Source: CALJIC01 sp039805565 (lineage in GTDB: Bacteria; Chloroflexota; Chloroflexia; Chloroflexales; Roseiflexaceae). Taken from it: DNA of 58,448 nt. Below the pieces are notes generated by a model. That model worked only from the letters and a program-made list of their open reading frames with translations. It did not search any database and was not told the origin of the DNA. The stretch spans positions 1 to 58,448 of the forward strand of contig JBDLTZ010000011.1 in NCBI GenBank assembly GCA_039805565.1. Reading direction: 5' to 3'. This document shows positions 25,465 through 34,378 of this stretch, piece after piece. The first letter of the stretch is position 1. The number at the start of each line of letters is the position of its first letter. The translations under genes were made by a program, and so were the position numbers.

Positions 25465-27495
25465 ATGCCCGCGCCCGACCCGCTCGCCACAACCAGGCTC
25501 ACCGACCCGCAACGCCACGCCTCCACCCCGCCGCCCTGCGGCGCCGGCCCTGGCGACCTGCTGGCCGGGCGCTACCAGGTGGGCACCGTGATCGGCTGGG
25601 GCGGGCAGGCCGTCATCCTCCACGCGGTCGACACCCACCCCCGCGGCCGGCGCGGCCCGCTGGCGCTCAAGGTCGTGCGCGCCGACCTCTCTCCCGGCGC
25701 ACGCCGCGAGGCCGCCGACCTGCTGCGCTGGGAGGCATCGCTTCTGCGCCGCCTACGCCACCCGGCGCTCCCACGCCTCAGCCACGCCCAGGCCAGCGGC
25801 GCAGACGCGTGGCTCGTCCGCGAGCTGGTGGACGGCGCGCCCCTCACCACCGCGCTGCGCCACGGCCCCGCCGACCCGCGCCGCGTCCGCGAGTGGGCCG
25901 CGCAGCTCTGCACGCTCTTGCGCTACCTCCACACCCGCACGCCGCCGGTGATCTGCGGCGACCTCAAGCCGGCCAACCTGATCCTGCGCCCGGACGGCAC
26001 CCTGGCGCTGATCGACCTCGGCGCAGCCCACACGCGCACCCGCCGCCCGCCGCGCAAGACGCGCCCACGCTACGGCACCCCCGGCTACGCCCCGCCCGAG
26101 CAGCTCGGCGGGCGCGCCCTTGACGAGCGCAGCGACCTCTTCAGCCTCGCCGCCACCTGCTACGAGCTCCTCACCGGCCTGGACCCAGCGCTTGCGCCGC
26201 TGGTCTTCGACTACAGCCGGCTAGCAGCCGCGTCTCCCCCGCTCGCTGCGGCCTTGCGGCCAGCCCTCGACCCCGACCCTGCCCGGCGCCCGCCCACGGC
26301 CGCGGCGCTGCACGCGTCGCTGGCGCGCATCCCTGCGCCGCCGCTCGCCCTGGCCCCCGGCCTCATCATGGCCTCCCCGCGCGACCTGGCCGTCGCGGCG
26401 GCGCACTCCCCGCGCGAGCTCACGGCCGCCCTGGAGTCCGGCGCCGTCGAGGCCTGGCTCGCCGACCACCCCGACCCGGCACTCGGCAACCTGCTCCACA
26501 GCCTCCGCGCCACGCGCCAGAGCTCCCCCCGCGCCGCGGCCCTGGATGCGCTGCTCGGCGCGATGGCCCCGCCCGGCGGCAGCGCCCTGCTCCACCCCGC
26601 GCCGCGCCGGATCAGCTTCGGCGACGTGCCGTTGCGCTCCACCCGCGCCTGGGGCGCGCCGCACCGCCTCACGATCCGCAACGCCGCCGCCGATCCGCTC
26701 CGCTGGGAGTTGGAGTGCCCTGCGCAGCCCGGCGCGGATGTGCGCGTGCTGGCAGGCGGCCGGGCGCTGAAGAAGACCGGTGGCCTGCTCCCGCCCGGCG
26801 GCGCGACCGACCTGGAGCTCGTCGCGGCCGGGGTGGCCGGCCCGCGTGGCGGCGAACTGACGCTGCGCTGCGGCGGGTTCGAGACCGCCATCCCCTGGGA
26901 CGCCACCGTCCAGCCCGGCCTTCCCGTAGGCCACCGCGTCGCCGCCACGCTCGTCGACATCGACCCCGCGCAGCCAGGGCTTGTGACGACGCTCGAGGCT
27001 CTGGCGCGCAGAGGCGCGCTCCAGCGCTGGCTCCGCCCCCAGCGCCTCACCGCCTCCGCCGACCAGATCGACGCGGCCCTCACCGCGGGCGACCCACTCG
27101 CGCTGCGGCTGATCGTCGGCGCGCTCCTCAGTGACCTCGGGCCGGCACGCTTCCCGCACCTCACCCTCACGCCGCCATCTGACGCACTGACCCTTGTGGC
27201 CGGCAGCCGCGACCACCTGGCGCTCACGCTCGAGAACCAGGGCCGCGCCCCATGCACCCTCCGAGTCGGCCCCGGCACCCGATGGGCCGGCTGCGCCCTC
27301 TCCGCCGCCGTCCTGCTGCCGGGGGCGCGCTGCGAGGTCACCGTCACCCTCACGCCACCGGCGGGCCTGTCGCCCGGCCGGCACACCGCCCACATCATGC
27401 TCCGCGCCGGTGACCTGGACCTCCCGATCCCCCTGCCCGTCGATATAGTAGCGCCCTCCTGGTGGCGGCGCGCGCTTCAGTGGCTCACGGGGTAG
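25465..27495 (+). CDS. Hanks-type Ser/Thr protein kinase with C-terminal beta domains
   Basis: 676 residues. Kinase domain about 36-295: glycine loop GWGGQAV (44-50), ATP Lys K69, catalytic loop CGDLKPAN (D166, K168, N171), DLG at 184-186 replacing DFG, and GTPGYAPPEQ. His of HRD is replaced by Cys. After an Ala/Pro-rich link (about 300-375) come two or three beta-sandwich-like segments (about 390-480 and 570-660; RRISFGDVPLRSTRAWG, LTLENQGRAPCTLRVG) resembling DUF1573/ASH-type Ig-like modules. No membrane segment is seen, so it is a soluble kinase, unlike PknB. Neighbours give no clear substrate. Confidence 0.9.
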   Translation: MPAPDPLATTRLTDPQRHASTPPPCGAGPGDLLAGRYQVGTVIGWGGQAVILHAVDTHPRGRRGPLALKVVRADLSPGARREAADLLRWEASLLRRLRHPALPRLSHAQASGADAWLVRELVDGAPLTTALRHGPADPRRVREWAAQLCTLLRYLHTRTPPVICGDLKPANLILRPDGTLALIDLGAAHTRTRRPPRKTRPRYGTPGYAPPEQLGGRALDERSDLFSLAATCYELLTGLDPALAPLVFDYSRLAAASPPLAAALRPALDPDPARRPPTAAALHASLARIPAPPLALAPGLIMASPRDLAVAAAHSPRELTAALESGAVEAWLADHPDPALGNLLHSLRATRQSSPRAAALDALLGAMAPPGGSALLHPAPRRISFGDVPLRSTRAWGAPHRLTIRNAAADPLRWELECPAQPGADVRVLAGGRALKKTGGLLPPGGATDLELVAAGVAGPRGGELTLRCGGFETAIPWDATVQPGLPVGHRVAATLVDIDPAQPGLVTTLEALARRGALQRWLRPQRLTASADQIDAALTAGDPLALRLIVGALLSDLGPARFPHLTLTPPSDALTLVAGSRDHLALTLENQGRAPCTLRVGPGTRWAGCALSAAVLLPGARCEVTVTLTPPAGLSPGRHTAHIMLRAGDLDLPIPLPVDIVAPSWWRRALQWLTG

Positions 27496-27560
27496 CCCCG
27501 CGGCCGGGGCACCCTTTCTGCTAGTCTTGACGACTACCGCATCACAAAAGGAGAACACCA

Positions 27561-27986
27561 ATGGCAGGCATTGAGCGCACGGCGACGAGCACATGGCAGG
27601 GCGATCTCCGCTCGGGCAACGGCCGGATCGATAGCACGAGCGGGGTCCTTCAGAGCACCCCCTTCACCTTCGCCACCCGCTTCGAGAACGCTAAAGGCAC
27701 CAACCCCGAGGAGCTGATCGCGGCCGCGCACGCCGCCTGCTTCAGCATGGCCTTCGCCAACTACCTCACCCAGCAGGGGCACAAGCCCGAGGAGATCACC
27801 ACCCGCGCGACGATCACCCTCGACAGCGGCGTCATCAACAAGATGCACCTCGTCACCCAAGGGCGCGTCGCCGGCCTGGACGAGGAGACGTTCAAGCGCC
27901 TGGCCGACGAGGCCGAGAAGCGCTGCCCTGTCTCCAACCTGCTCCGGCCCGGCCTGACGATCTCGCTCGACGCGTCGCTCCAGTAG
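27561..27986 (+). CDS. OsmC family peroxiredoxin
   Basis: 141 residues, normal length for OsmC. The redox motif HAACFSMAF carries the first Cys, and EKRCPVSNLL carries the second near residue 125. It reduces organic hydroperoxides with lipoylated or thiol donors. Start ATG 27561 follows AAAGGAGAA. It reads as a single-gene unit. Confidence 0.95.
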   Translation: MAGIERTATSTWQGDLRSGNGRIDSTSGVLQSTPFTFATRFENAKGTNPEELIAAAHAACFSMAFANYLTQQGHKPEEITTRATITLDSGVINKMHLVTQGRVAGLDEETFKRLADEAEKRCPVSNLLRPGLTISLDASLQ

Positions 27987-28030
27987 ACCGTCACTCAGCT
28001 CTCAACATTCAGCACAAGCGAGGCCCATCC

Positions 28031-29410
28031 ATGCCCAGCAATCCCGCCCGCCGCCGCTTCCTGTCGTTTGCCGCCGGGGCGCTCACGCTCGCCGCGCCCC
28101 ACTCGCCCTCCGCCGCCGCCCACCGCGACGCCGACGTCATTGTCGTCGGCGCCGGGGTGTCCGGCCTCGCCGCCGCCCGTGCCCTCGCCGACGCCGGCCG
28201 CCGCGTCATCGTGCTTGAGGCCCGCGAGCGCATCGGCGGGCGTGTCTGGACCGACCGCTCGTGGCCCGGGATGGCGCTGGACCTCGGCGCCTCCTGGATC
28301 CACGGCACCCAGGGCAACCCGCTCACCGCCCTGGCCCGCAAGGCTGGGATTGTCACCGCGCCACCCACCGACTACGAATCGCTCTGGCGCTACGAGCCAG
28401 GCGCCCGCGAGCTCTCCGACAGCGCCGACGAGGCGCTCGACGAGAACTTCGAGGACCTCGAGGAGCGCAGCGCCGAGCTCGCCGATGAGCTCAGGTCAGA
28501 TGGCGAGGATATCTCGCTCCAGGCCGCCTTCGACCAGCTCCTGGCGGGCCGGCGGCTCTCCCAGGCCCAGCGCCGCCGCCTCGACTACGCCATCAACACC
28601 AGCATCGAGCACGAGTACGCCGCCGACGCCTCCGAGCTCTCGCTGCTCCACTGGGATCAGGGTGAGGGCTTCGACGGTGACGACGTCATCTTCCCCGGTG
28701 GCTACGACCAGGTCCCGAGCCACCTCGCCGCCGGCCTCGACGTGCGCCTCGGCCACGCCGTCAGCCGCATCGCCTACGGGCCGAGGGGCGTCGAAGTCAC
28801 TACGTCGCGGGGCACCCTGCGCGCCGAGAGGGCGGTCGTCACGCTGCCGCTCGGCGTGCTCAAGCGCGGCGCCGTCACCTTCGACCCACCGCTCCCAGCG
28901 CGCAAGCAGGAGGCCATTCGCCGGCTCGGCATGGGCGTGCTGAACAAAGTCTACCTGCGTTTCCCGCGCGCCTTCTGGCCGCGCGAGCCGCATATGCTCG
29001 GCTACATCGCCCCACGCAAGGGCGAGTGGGCCGAGTGGCTCAACGTCCAGCGCTACCTCGGCAAGCCCGTCCTGCTCGGCTTCAACGCCGGCAGCTACGG
29101 CCGCCAGATCGAGCAGCTCACGGACAGGCAAGTAGTGGCCGCCGCCGTGGGCGCCCTGCGCGACATGTTCGGCCCGCGCGTGCCCGAGCCCGAGGCCGCG
29201 CTCATCACCCGCTGGGGCGCCGACCCTCTCGCCGGCGGATCGTACTCGTTCCTCGCAGCGGGCGCCTCCCCGGAGGACTACGACGCGCTCGCCGCTCCGG
29301 TGGCCGGACGCCTCTTCTTCGCCGGCGAGCACACCAGCCGCGACTACGCGGCCACTGTTCACGGCGCGCTGATCTCCGGCCGGGAGGCGGCCGAGGTGGC
29401 GTCCGAGTAG
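28031..29410 (+). CDS. Tat-exported flavin amine oxidase
   Basis: 459 residues. N-terminal Tat signal ARRRFLSFAAGALTLAA with an AAA-type cleavage region, then a Rossmann FAD motif VIVVGAGVSGLAAARALADAG followed by EARERIGGRVWT. The C-terminal flavin segment is GRLFFAGEHTSRDYAATVHGA. It resembles monoamine/polyamine oxidases and LSD-like enzymes; the substrate is probably a polyamine or similar amine. An export signal on such an oxidase would place it outside the membrane. Confidence 0.92.
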   Translation: MPSNPARRRFLSFAAGALTLAAPHSPSAAAHRDADVIVVGAGVSGLAAARALADAGRRVIVLEARERIGGRVWTDRSWPGMALDLGASWIHGTQGNPLTALARKAGIVTAPPTDYESLWRYEPGARELSDSADEALDENFEDLEERSAELADELRSDGEDISLQAAFDQLLAGRRLSQAQRRRLDYAINTSIEHEYAADASELSLLHWDQGEGFDGDDVIFPGGYDQVPSHLAAGLDVRLGHAVSRIAYGPRGVEVTTSRGTLRAERAVVTLPLGVLKRGAVTFDPPLPARKQEAIRRLGMGVLNKVYLRFPRAFWPREPHMLGYIAPRKGEWAEWLNVQRYLGKPVLLGFNAGSYGRQIEQLTDRQVVAAAVGALRDMFGPRVPEPEAALITRWGADPLAGGSYSFLAAGASPEDYDALAAPVAGRLFFAGEHTSRDYAATVHGALISGREAAEVASE

Positions 29411-29449
29411 ACCAACCCGGAGTGACATATCCATCGGCGCACAGCCTGG

Positions 29450-29473
29450 CCTCGGGGGCGCGGCCCCCCGAGG
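29450..29473 (+). terminator. Perfect GC hairpin after the amine oxidase gene
   Basis: CCTCGGGGG (from 29450) pairs with CCCCCGAGG ending at 29473, loop about 5-6 nt. No T tract follows; other hairpins of this kind occur near 5.39 kb and 47.83 kb. Confidence 0.45.
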
Positions 29474-29528
29474 AACACTCCTGCAGATTGAGCAGGGTTG
29501 CGAGAGGGCATCCGAGAAGAGGAGCAGC

Positions 29529-30023
29529 TTGTCCGAGCAGGTCATCGAGCAGCTCAACCAGCGCTTCGCTGTGCCCGGCCAGCTCGCGTTCGCCACGCGC
29601 AACGGCGGCGTCACGGTGGCAGAGATCCACAACGCCCACGCCGACGCTGCCGTCGTGCTCCACGGTGCCCAGCCGCTCGTGTTCCAGCCGCACGGGCACG
29701 CCCCGGTGCTCTGGGTCAGCGAGCACGCGGTCTACACGCCAGGCAAGGCCATCCGCGGCGGTATCCCCATCTGCTGAGCCTGGTTCGCCCCCCACCCCAG
29801 CGACCCCTCGAAGCCGGCCCACGGCTTCGTTCGGACGCGCGCCTGGCAGGCGGTGGTCTGGAACCCGTGGCAGGAGAAAGCCCGGCGCCTGGCCGACTTC
29901 GGCGACGAGGAGTAGCACAGGATACTCTGCGGCGACACCGCCAACGCCGCGCAGGACGCCGTCACCCTGGCGCCCGGAGACCCCCGCCGGCTCACCGTCA
30001 TACTCAGCTCGCGCCCAGCGTGA
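29529..30023 (+). pseudogene. Decayed D-hexose-6-phosphate mutarotase (aldose epimerase)
   Basis: One frame encodes recognisable ends of the YeaD-type mutarotase: N-terminus from TTG 29529 to GKAIRGGIPIC, then TGA (29775-29777) exactly where family members have Trp (GGIPICWPWF). It continues AWFAPHPSDPSKPAHGFVRTR, jumps to the family C-terminus VWNPWQEKARRLADFGDEE, meets TAG (29913-29915) and ends with CGDTANAAQDAVTLAPG. Two nonsense codons plus an in-frame deletion of roughly 170 codons (between the RTRAW and VWNPW blocks) leave about 165 codons where about 290-300 are normal. All pieces are in one frame, so decay began with a deletion and point mutations. Confidence 0.88.
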
Positions 30024-30141
30024 GGGTAGCGCACCAGGGGCACAGGAATTGCACGGCAGCGGGGCACTGGCCGCTGCATCCGTGGCCGACAGTGGCCGTA
30101 TAATGGTGGGGAGAAGAGCCACCAGAATCGAGGAGAAGGTG

Positions 30142-30399
30142 ATGCAGGGCGGGGAGATCCAGCGGGTGTGGCAGCGCTACCGGGCGCGCGTGGCCACCAT
30201 CCTCACGGCTGATGAGCTGGCATCCTACGAGGCCTACCAGCAGCGCATCCGGCGCGCCATCGACCGCGGCAACGTCGCGCCGATCCCAGTGACCGATGAC
30301 GAGCAGCGCGTGCTCGACAAGATCGCGGCCGACATCGAGGCCACCGCGATCGACCGTCAGTTCCTGGCGCTGATCCGTGTGGCGAAGCTGCCTCAGTAG
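30142..30399 (+). CDS. Small conserved-looking protein, unknown
   Basis: 85 residues from ATG 30142, with AGGAGAAGG 3-11 nt upstream and a TATAAT at 30099-30104. Predicted mostly helical and soluble: EIQRVWQRYRARVATILTAD, then EAYQQRIRRAIDRGN and a Glu/Asp-rich C-terminal helix. No family is recognised. Good RBS and promoter make it a real gene more likely than the longer open frame around it. Confidence 0.65.
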   Translation: MQGGEIQRVWQRYRARVATILTADELASYEAYQQRIRRAIDRGNVAPIPVTDDEQRVLDKIAADIEATAIDRQFLALIRVAKLPQ

Positions 30400-30478
30400 C
30401 AGCTCCCTGAGCCGGGAGGGGATGCGCCACTCAGGAACAACTACGCTCATCTCTGCGGCGCCGCGCTCCGGCAAGAGC

Positions 30479-31444
30479 TTAATAGAATACGCTCCGCGCC
30501 CGGTGGCGCGGCCTCGCCTGCTTGTACGCCGGCTCCTGGCCGCGGTTCCACAGCAGGTAGTCCAGCTGCATCGGCCACACCTCCCGCCCCTGCGCTCGCA
30601 GCGCCCCTGCCATGAGCTCCACCGCGTGCAGGGCGCACGCCCGCAACTCCACCTCCTCCGGCGAGCCAGGCGCAATCAGCTCCTCGGCGTCGATCCGCGC
30701 CGCCAGCCCCGCATCGTAGCGCAGCACCCCATCGATCCGCAGCACGTGCGGCACGAGGTTGTCCGCGAAGATCGTCAGCCTGTCCAGGTCGGTGAAGCGA
30801 CCCGCCCCCTGCCCGCTGAACGCTGTCCAGAGGTCGGCCGCCGTGATCTGCGCCCGTTTGTAGAGCGGCACCCGCAGCCCACCGTAGTCGGCCACATCGG
30901 CGAACAGCGGCATCCGCGCCAGCAGCCCCACCAGCGTCTCGGCCGAGCCGCCCGCCGCCTCCACCGGCCCCAGAAACCGCCCGCCGTAGCCTTCCAGCAG
31001 GAAGCGGCCCAGGTCGCGCCAGGCCCCCGCGAAGAGCCCCATCAGCTCGTAGGCTCCCGCGTTTGCTGGGTCCTGCCCGAAGATCACCGCGCACTCCTCG
31101 GCTGTGGCTGCTGCCAGGCGCTCTGCGGGGATCGAGCCGTGCGCCGCAAAGTGCTCCGTCAGCGCTGTCGCCACCGTGAAGTACCCCGAGCGCCCCGGCC
31201 GCTTGCGGAGCTGCGGGAAGTAGCCCGAGCCGAAGTTCACCGCGTCCAGCGTCAGAAAGAACGCCGCCGTGTCGTCGCCGTGGCCCAGGTAGTGCGCCTC
31301 CGGGTCGTGCTCCGGGTGCTCGATCCGCTCCAGCGGCAGCCCGGCGGCGTACGCGGCGATCCGCCCCTCGTCAATCCGCACGAACCGCGCGCGCGCCGCT
31401 ACCTCCGCGCACGCCGCGCGCACCTCATCCAGCACGCCAGGCAT
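30479..31444 (-). CDS. Queuosine salvage nucleosidase (DUF2419/QNG1 family)
   Basis: 321 residues from ATG 31444, chosen because GAGGAGG sits 5 nt upstream; a GTG 8 codons earlier lacks this. Marks of the queuosine 5'-phosphate N-glycosylase family: HYLGHGDDTAAFFLTLDAVNFGSGYFP (part), IFADNLVPHVLRIDGVLRYD and QLDYLLWNRGQ. It frees queuine from queuosine monophosphate for tRNA modification. It is divergent from pdeM. Confidence 0.88.
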   Translation of the reverse strand: MPGVLDEVRAACAEVAARARFVRIDEGRIAAYAAGLPLERIEHPEHDPEAHYLGHGDDTAAFFLTLDAVNFGSGYFPQLRKRPGRSGYFTVATALTEHFAAHGSIPAERLAAATAEECAVIFGQDPANAGAYELMGLFAGAWRDLGRFLLEGYGGRFLGPVEAAGGSAETLVGLLARMPLFADVADYGGLRVPLYKRAQITAADLWTAFSGQGAGRFTDLDRLTIFADNLVPHVLRIDGVLRYDAGLAARIDAEELIAPGSPEEVELRACALHAVELMAGALRAQGREVWPMQLDYLLWNRGQEPAYKQARPRHRARSVFY

Positions 31445-31493
31445 CGCAACCTCCTCACTACCACACACCGCGCCCGTGGTATTATACGATCCT

Positions 31494-32186
31494 ATGCCCA
31501 GCGATCACACCCTCACCCTGGCCGGTGAGACCGTGGCCCTGCTGCCAGAGCGTGCCCTGTTCTGGCCCCGTGGCTCCGTGCTGCTCGTGGCCGACACTCA
31601 CTGGGGCAAGGCCGCCGCCTTCCGCGCCGCCGCCATCCCGGTGCCCGGCGACGCCACTGCCGACGACCTGGCCCGACTGGACCGCGCCCTCGTGCGCACC
31701 CGGGCCCGCCGACTTGTCATCCTGGGCGACCTGCTGCACGCCCGATCCGGGCGCTCGGCGCGCACCCTCGCAACTGTGAGCGCCTGGCGGGCGTCTCACC
31801 CGGAGATCGAGGTGCTGCTGGTGCGCGGCAACCACGACCACGGCGCGGGCGACCCGCCACCCGATTGGGGCTTCCGCTGCGTGGACGAGCCAGCCCCCCT
31901 GGCCCCATTCCTGCTTCGGCACACCCCAGCCGAGGGACAGGGCGGCTACAGTCTGGCTGGGCACCTGCACCCAGGCGTCCGGCTCGCCGGCGCGGGACGG
32001 CAGCGCGAGACCCTGCCGTGTTTCTGGCTCGGGCCGCGTAGCGGGGTGCTGCCGGCCTTCGGCAGCTTCACCGGGGTCGCCGCCGTCTCCCCAGCGCCCG
32101 GGGATACAGTGGTAGTGGTGGCCGGGGACGAGCTCGTCCCGCTGCCGGGATATGTGTCATTGCACAGGAAGTGCACAATCCCTTGA
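31494..32186 (+). CDS. pdeM: Ligase-associated DNA damage response endonuclease PdeM
   Basis: 230 residues from ATG 31494. Calcineurin-type metallophosphoesterase motifs: VADTHWGKAAAFRAAAIPVP, LGDLLHARSG, RGNHDH and GHLHPG, followed by the PdeM-specific LPCFWLG...LPAFGSFTG. The usual partners (ATP-dependent ligase, Lhr-type helicase, exonuclease) are not next to it. The end of the gene abuts the promoter of the Mn riboswitch. Confidence 0.9.
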   Translation: MPSDHTLTLAGETVALLPERALFWPRGSVLLVADTHWGKAAAFRAAAIPVPGDATADDLARLDRALVRTRARRLVILGDLLHARSGRSARTLATVSAWRASHPEIEVLLVRGNHDHGAGDPPPDWGFRCVDEPAPLAPFLLRHTPAEGQGGYSLAGHLHPGVRLAGAGRQRETLPCFWLGPRSGVLPAFGSFTGVAAVSPAPGDTVVVVAGDELVPLPGYVSLHRKCTIP

Positions 32187-32211
32187 CAACCGATACGCGT
32201 TTTGCTACCAT
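32183..32211 (+). promoter_or_regulatory. Promoter of the riboswitch-DedA unit
   Basis: Consensus TTGACA at 32183-32188, 17-bp spacer, TACCAT at 32206-32211. Predicted transcription start about 32218, right at the first strand of the aptamer. Confidence 0.8.
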
Positions 32212-32214
32212 CGC

Positions 32215-32326
32215 CGTGGATGGGGAGTAGCCAATCGCATCGTAGCGAGCTGGTCGGCCGTCAGTACGGAGCACAACGCTCTCGGTTGACCGTATGTGTT
32301 CACGCACTACTGGCGAGACCACCACG
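32215..32326 (+). ncRNA. yybP-ykoY (manganese) riboswitch aptamer
   Basis: The conserved core is visible: GGGGAGTAGC at 32222-32231 and GGCGAGACC at 32312-32320, about 80 nt apart. P1 forms from CGTGGATGG (32215-32223) and CCACCACG (32319-32326), 8 pairs with one bulged A. Internal arms pair around GGTCGGCCGTC / CGGTTGACCG. Mn2+ should stabilise P1. The 3' strand of P1 is also the 5' arm of the following terminator, which predicts that ligand turns expression on. Confidence 0.85.
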
Positions 32327-32356
32327 ACGCGACCGGCCGTGGTGTCTCGCCTTTTT
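32312..32356 (+). terminator. Riboswitch-controlled intrinsic terminator
   Basis: GGCGAGACCACCACG (32312-32326) pairs with CGTGGTGTCTCGCC (32338-32351), one bulged C, followed by TTTTT at 32352-32356. It uses the aptamer's GCGAGACC and P1 strand, so the two structures exclude each other. Confidence 0.88.
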
Positions 32357-32434
32357 CTGCCCACCGGCAGGGCGCACACGTGACCGGTACGGAGCGGGAA
32401 GAGCCCCTTCGTTGAGAAGGATGGAGAACGCTGC

Positions 32435-33106
32435 ATGTCCGAGCTGCTGGACCAACTGACTGTCTGGGTACGCGACGCCATCGAGGCCATGGGCTACATC
32501 GGCATCGCGCTAGTGATGCTACTGGAGAACCTGGTGCCGCCGATCCCCTCCGAGCTGGTGATGCCGTTCGCGGGGTTCCTGGTGGCCGAGGGGCGCCTGA
32601 GCTTCGTCGGAGTCGTGGCCGCGGGCACCGTAGGCGCGGTGCTCGGGGCGCTGGTGCTCTACGCGGTCGGGATGTGGGCAGGCGAGCCGCTGGTGCGCCA
32701 GTTCCTGCGCCGCTACGGCCGCTGGATCAGCGTCTCGGAGCAGGAGCTCGACAAGGCGCTGGCGGCCTTCGGGAAGCGCGGCGATGCGATCGTCTTCTTC
32801 GGGCGGCTTATCCCGCTCATCCGCAGCCTGATCTCGCTGCCCGCCGGAATGCACCGTATGCCTCTGGGCCGCTTCTTGCTTTTTACCACCCTCGGCTCGG
32901 CCATCTGGAACGCCTCCCTGGCCTACGCGGGCTTCACCCTCGGCCAGAACTGGCAGGCGGTCCTCGGGTTCATCAGCCAGTACAAGCAGCTCACGCTCGT
33001 CGTGCTGGCCATACTCGCGGTCGGATGGGCCATCTGGATGGCACAGCGCTGGCGCACTCGCCAGAACACCCAGAGCACTGGCCGTGCCCTCAGTGAGATA
33101 GAATAG
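32435..33106 (+). CDS. DedA family membrane protein
   Basis: 223 residues with about five hydrophobic segments. DedA marks: LENLVPPIPSELVMPFAGFL, the conserved FFGRLIPLIRSLISLPAGM with its Arg residues, and GSAIWNASLAYAGFTLG. Members include lipid scramblases and proton-dependent transporters. It is the first gene after a Mn2+ riboswitch, so a link with Mn2+ export or envelope response to Mn2+ is suggested (inference). Confidence 0.93.
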   Translation: MSELLDQLTVWVRDAIEAMGYIGIALVMLLENLVPPIPSELVMPFAGFLVAEGRLSFVGVVAAGTVGAVLGALVLYAVGMWAGEPLVRQFLRRYGRWISVSEQELDKALAAFGKRGDAIVFFGRLIPLIRSLISLPAGMHRMPLGRFLLFTTLGSAIWNASLAYAGFTLGQNWQAVLGFISQYKQLTLVVLAILAVGWAIWMAQRWRTRQNTQSTGRALSEIE

Positions 33107-33155
33107 ACGGCTTGCTGCCGCGGCAGATTCGCTCGCGGGAGCGCAGGAGTTGTCG

Positions 33156-34349
33156 ATGCCGCGACCTAAGCAGATACTGATTCTCACCGCTGACGCGGGC
33201 TCCGGCCACCGGAGCGCCGCGCGCGCGCTCGGCACCGCCTACGAGCGCCTCTACGGCGATGCCGCGCGCGTCACCGTCGTCAACCCAATACATCACCCGC
33301 GCGCCTCAAGCCTGCTGCGGCTCTACGAGCAGATCTACCTCGACGAGATGCAGCACGTCCCGGCGCTCTACCACCTGACCTACGCGCTCACCGACATCTC
33401 GGGCGTCACCCAGGTGCTCGCCGGCTCCGTCTACCAGATGCTGCACACCGCCGTCCGCCACGTGCTGCGCGAGCACCCCGCCGACGTGGTGGTGAGCGTC
33501 TTCCCGCTCCTCTCGCAGATCGTGGCGGCCATCCTGCGGAATGAGGAGCGCCGGCCCGGGCTCATGTCGGTCGTCACCGACCTCGGCTCGGTCCACGGCA
33601 CCTGGTTCTCCCGCCACGACGACATCTGCGCCGTGCCGAGCGCCCTCGGGCGCCGCAAGGCCATACGCTGCGGCCTCGCCCCCGAGCGCGTCGTCACCAC
33701 CGGCATGCCGGTTCACCCGGAGTTCGGCGAGCCACGCGCCGACATAGCCACGCTCCGCCGCGACCTCGGCTGGCGCCAGGACCTGCCGACGATGCTGCTG
33801 ATCGGCGGCGGCGCCGGGGTGGGCCAGATCGCCTCCCTCGCGGAGTCGCTCGACAACGCCGGCCTCCCGCTCCAGCTCGCCGTGGTGGCCGGTACCAACA
33901 CCGCCCTGGCCGATCAGATGCGCGCGCGCCAGTGGTCGATCCCGACCCACATCTACGGCTTCATCCCTCTCGCCGACCTGATGCACGCCACCGATATCGT
34001 GGCCACCAAGGCTGGCGGCCTCACGGTGAGCGAGGCGCTCGCGGCCGGGAAGCCGCTGCTCATCCACGGGGTCCCGCCGGGCCAGGAGGAGGGGAATCTG
34101 CGCTACGTCCGCGCTTCCGGCGCCGGGCTCTGGGCGCCCGACCCCTCCTCGCTCGTCAAGCATGCCCGCCGCTGGCTCCAGCGCCCCGAGGAGCTGCGTC
34201 AGGTCACGGCCGCCGCCGCTAAGGCCGGCCACCCCGATGCCGCGCTCCGCATCGCGCGCCTCGGCTGGGAGCTCGCCTCAGCCGCGCCGCACGCGAACCC
34301 GCCCAGCTTCCTGGACCGCGCCCGCCGCCAGCTGGCCACATGGGTCTAA
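33156..34349 (+). CDS. Glycolipid glycosyltransferase (MGDG synthase-like, GT28)
   Basis: 397 residues from ATG 33156, with AGGAG 7 nt upstream. The N-terminal MGDG-synthase domain begins QILILTADAGSGHRSAARAL and has NPIHHPRASSLLRLYEQ; the C-terminal GT-B domain has VTTGMPVHPEF, LLIGGGAGVG and the donor-binding ATKAGGLTVSEALAAGKPLLIHGVPPGQEEGN (quoted in parts). It moves a hexose from a UDP sugar to diacylglycerol at the inner membrane. Confidence 0.9.
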   Translation: MPRPKQILILTADAGSGHRSAARALGTAYERLYGDAARVTVVNPIHHPRASSLLRLYEQIYLDEMQHVPALYHLTYALTDISGVTQVLAGSVYQMLHTAVRHVLREHPADVVVSVFPLLSQIVAAILRNEERRPGLMSVVTDLGSVHGTWFSRHDDICAVPSALGRRKAIRCGLAPERVVTTGMPVHPEFGEPRADIATLRRDLGWRQDLPTMLLIGGGAGVGQIASLAESLDNAGLPLQLAVVAGTNTALADQMRARQWSIPTHIYGFIPLADLMHATDIVATKAGGLTVSEALAAGKPLLIHGVPPGQEEGNLRYVRASGAGLWAPDPSSLVKHARRWLQRPEELRQVTAAAAKAGHPDAALRIARLGWELASAAPHANPPSFLDRARRQLATWV

Positions 34350-34378
34350 AGGCGCACAGCCGGATCAGGCAACACGAA

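Noticed and set aside
29775..29777. TGA in the mutarotase remnant as selenocysteine or recoded Trp.
   Set aside because: The family has Trp at this site, a second nonsense codon (TAG) follows, and about 170 codons are missing. No SECIS-like hairpin was noted.
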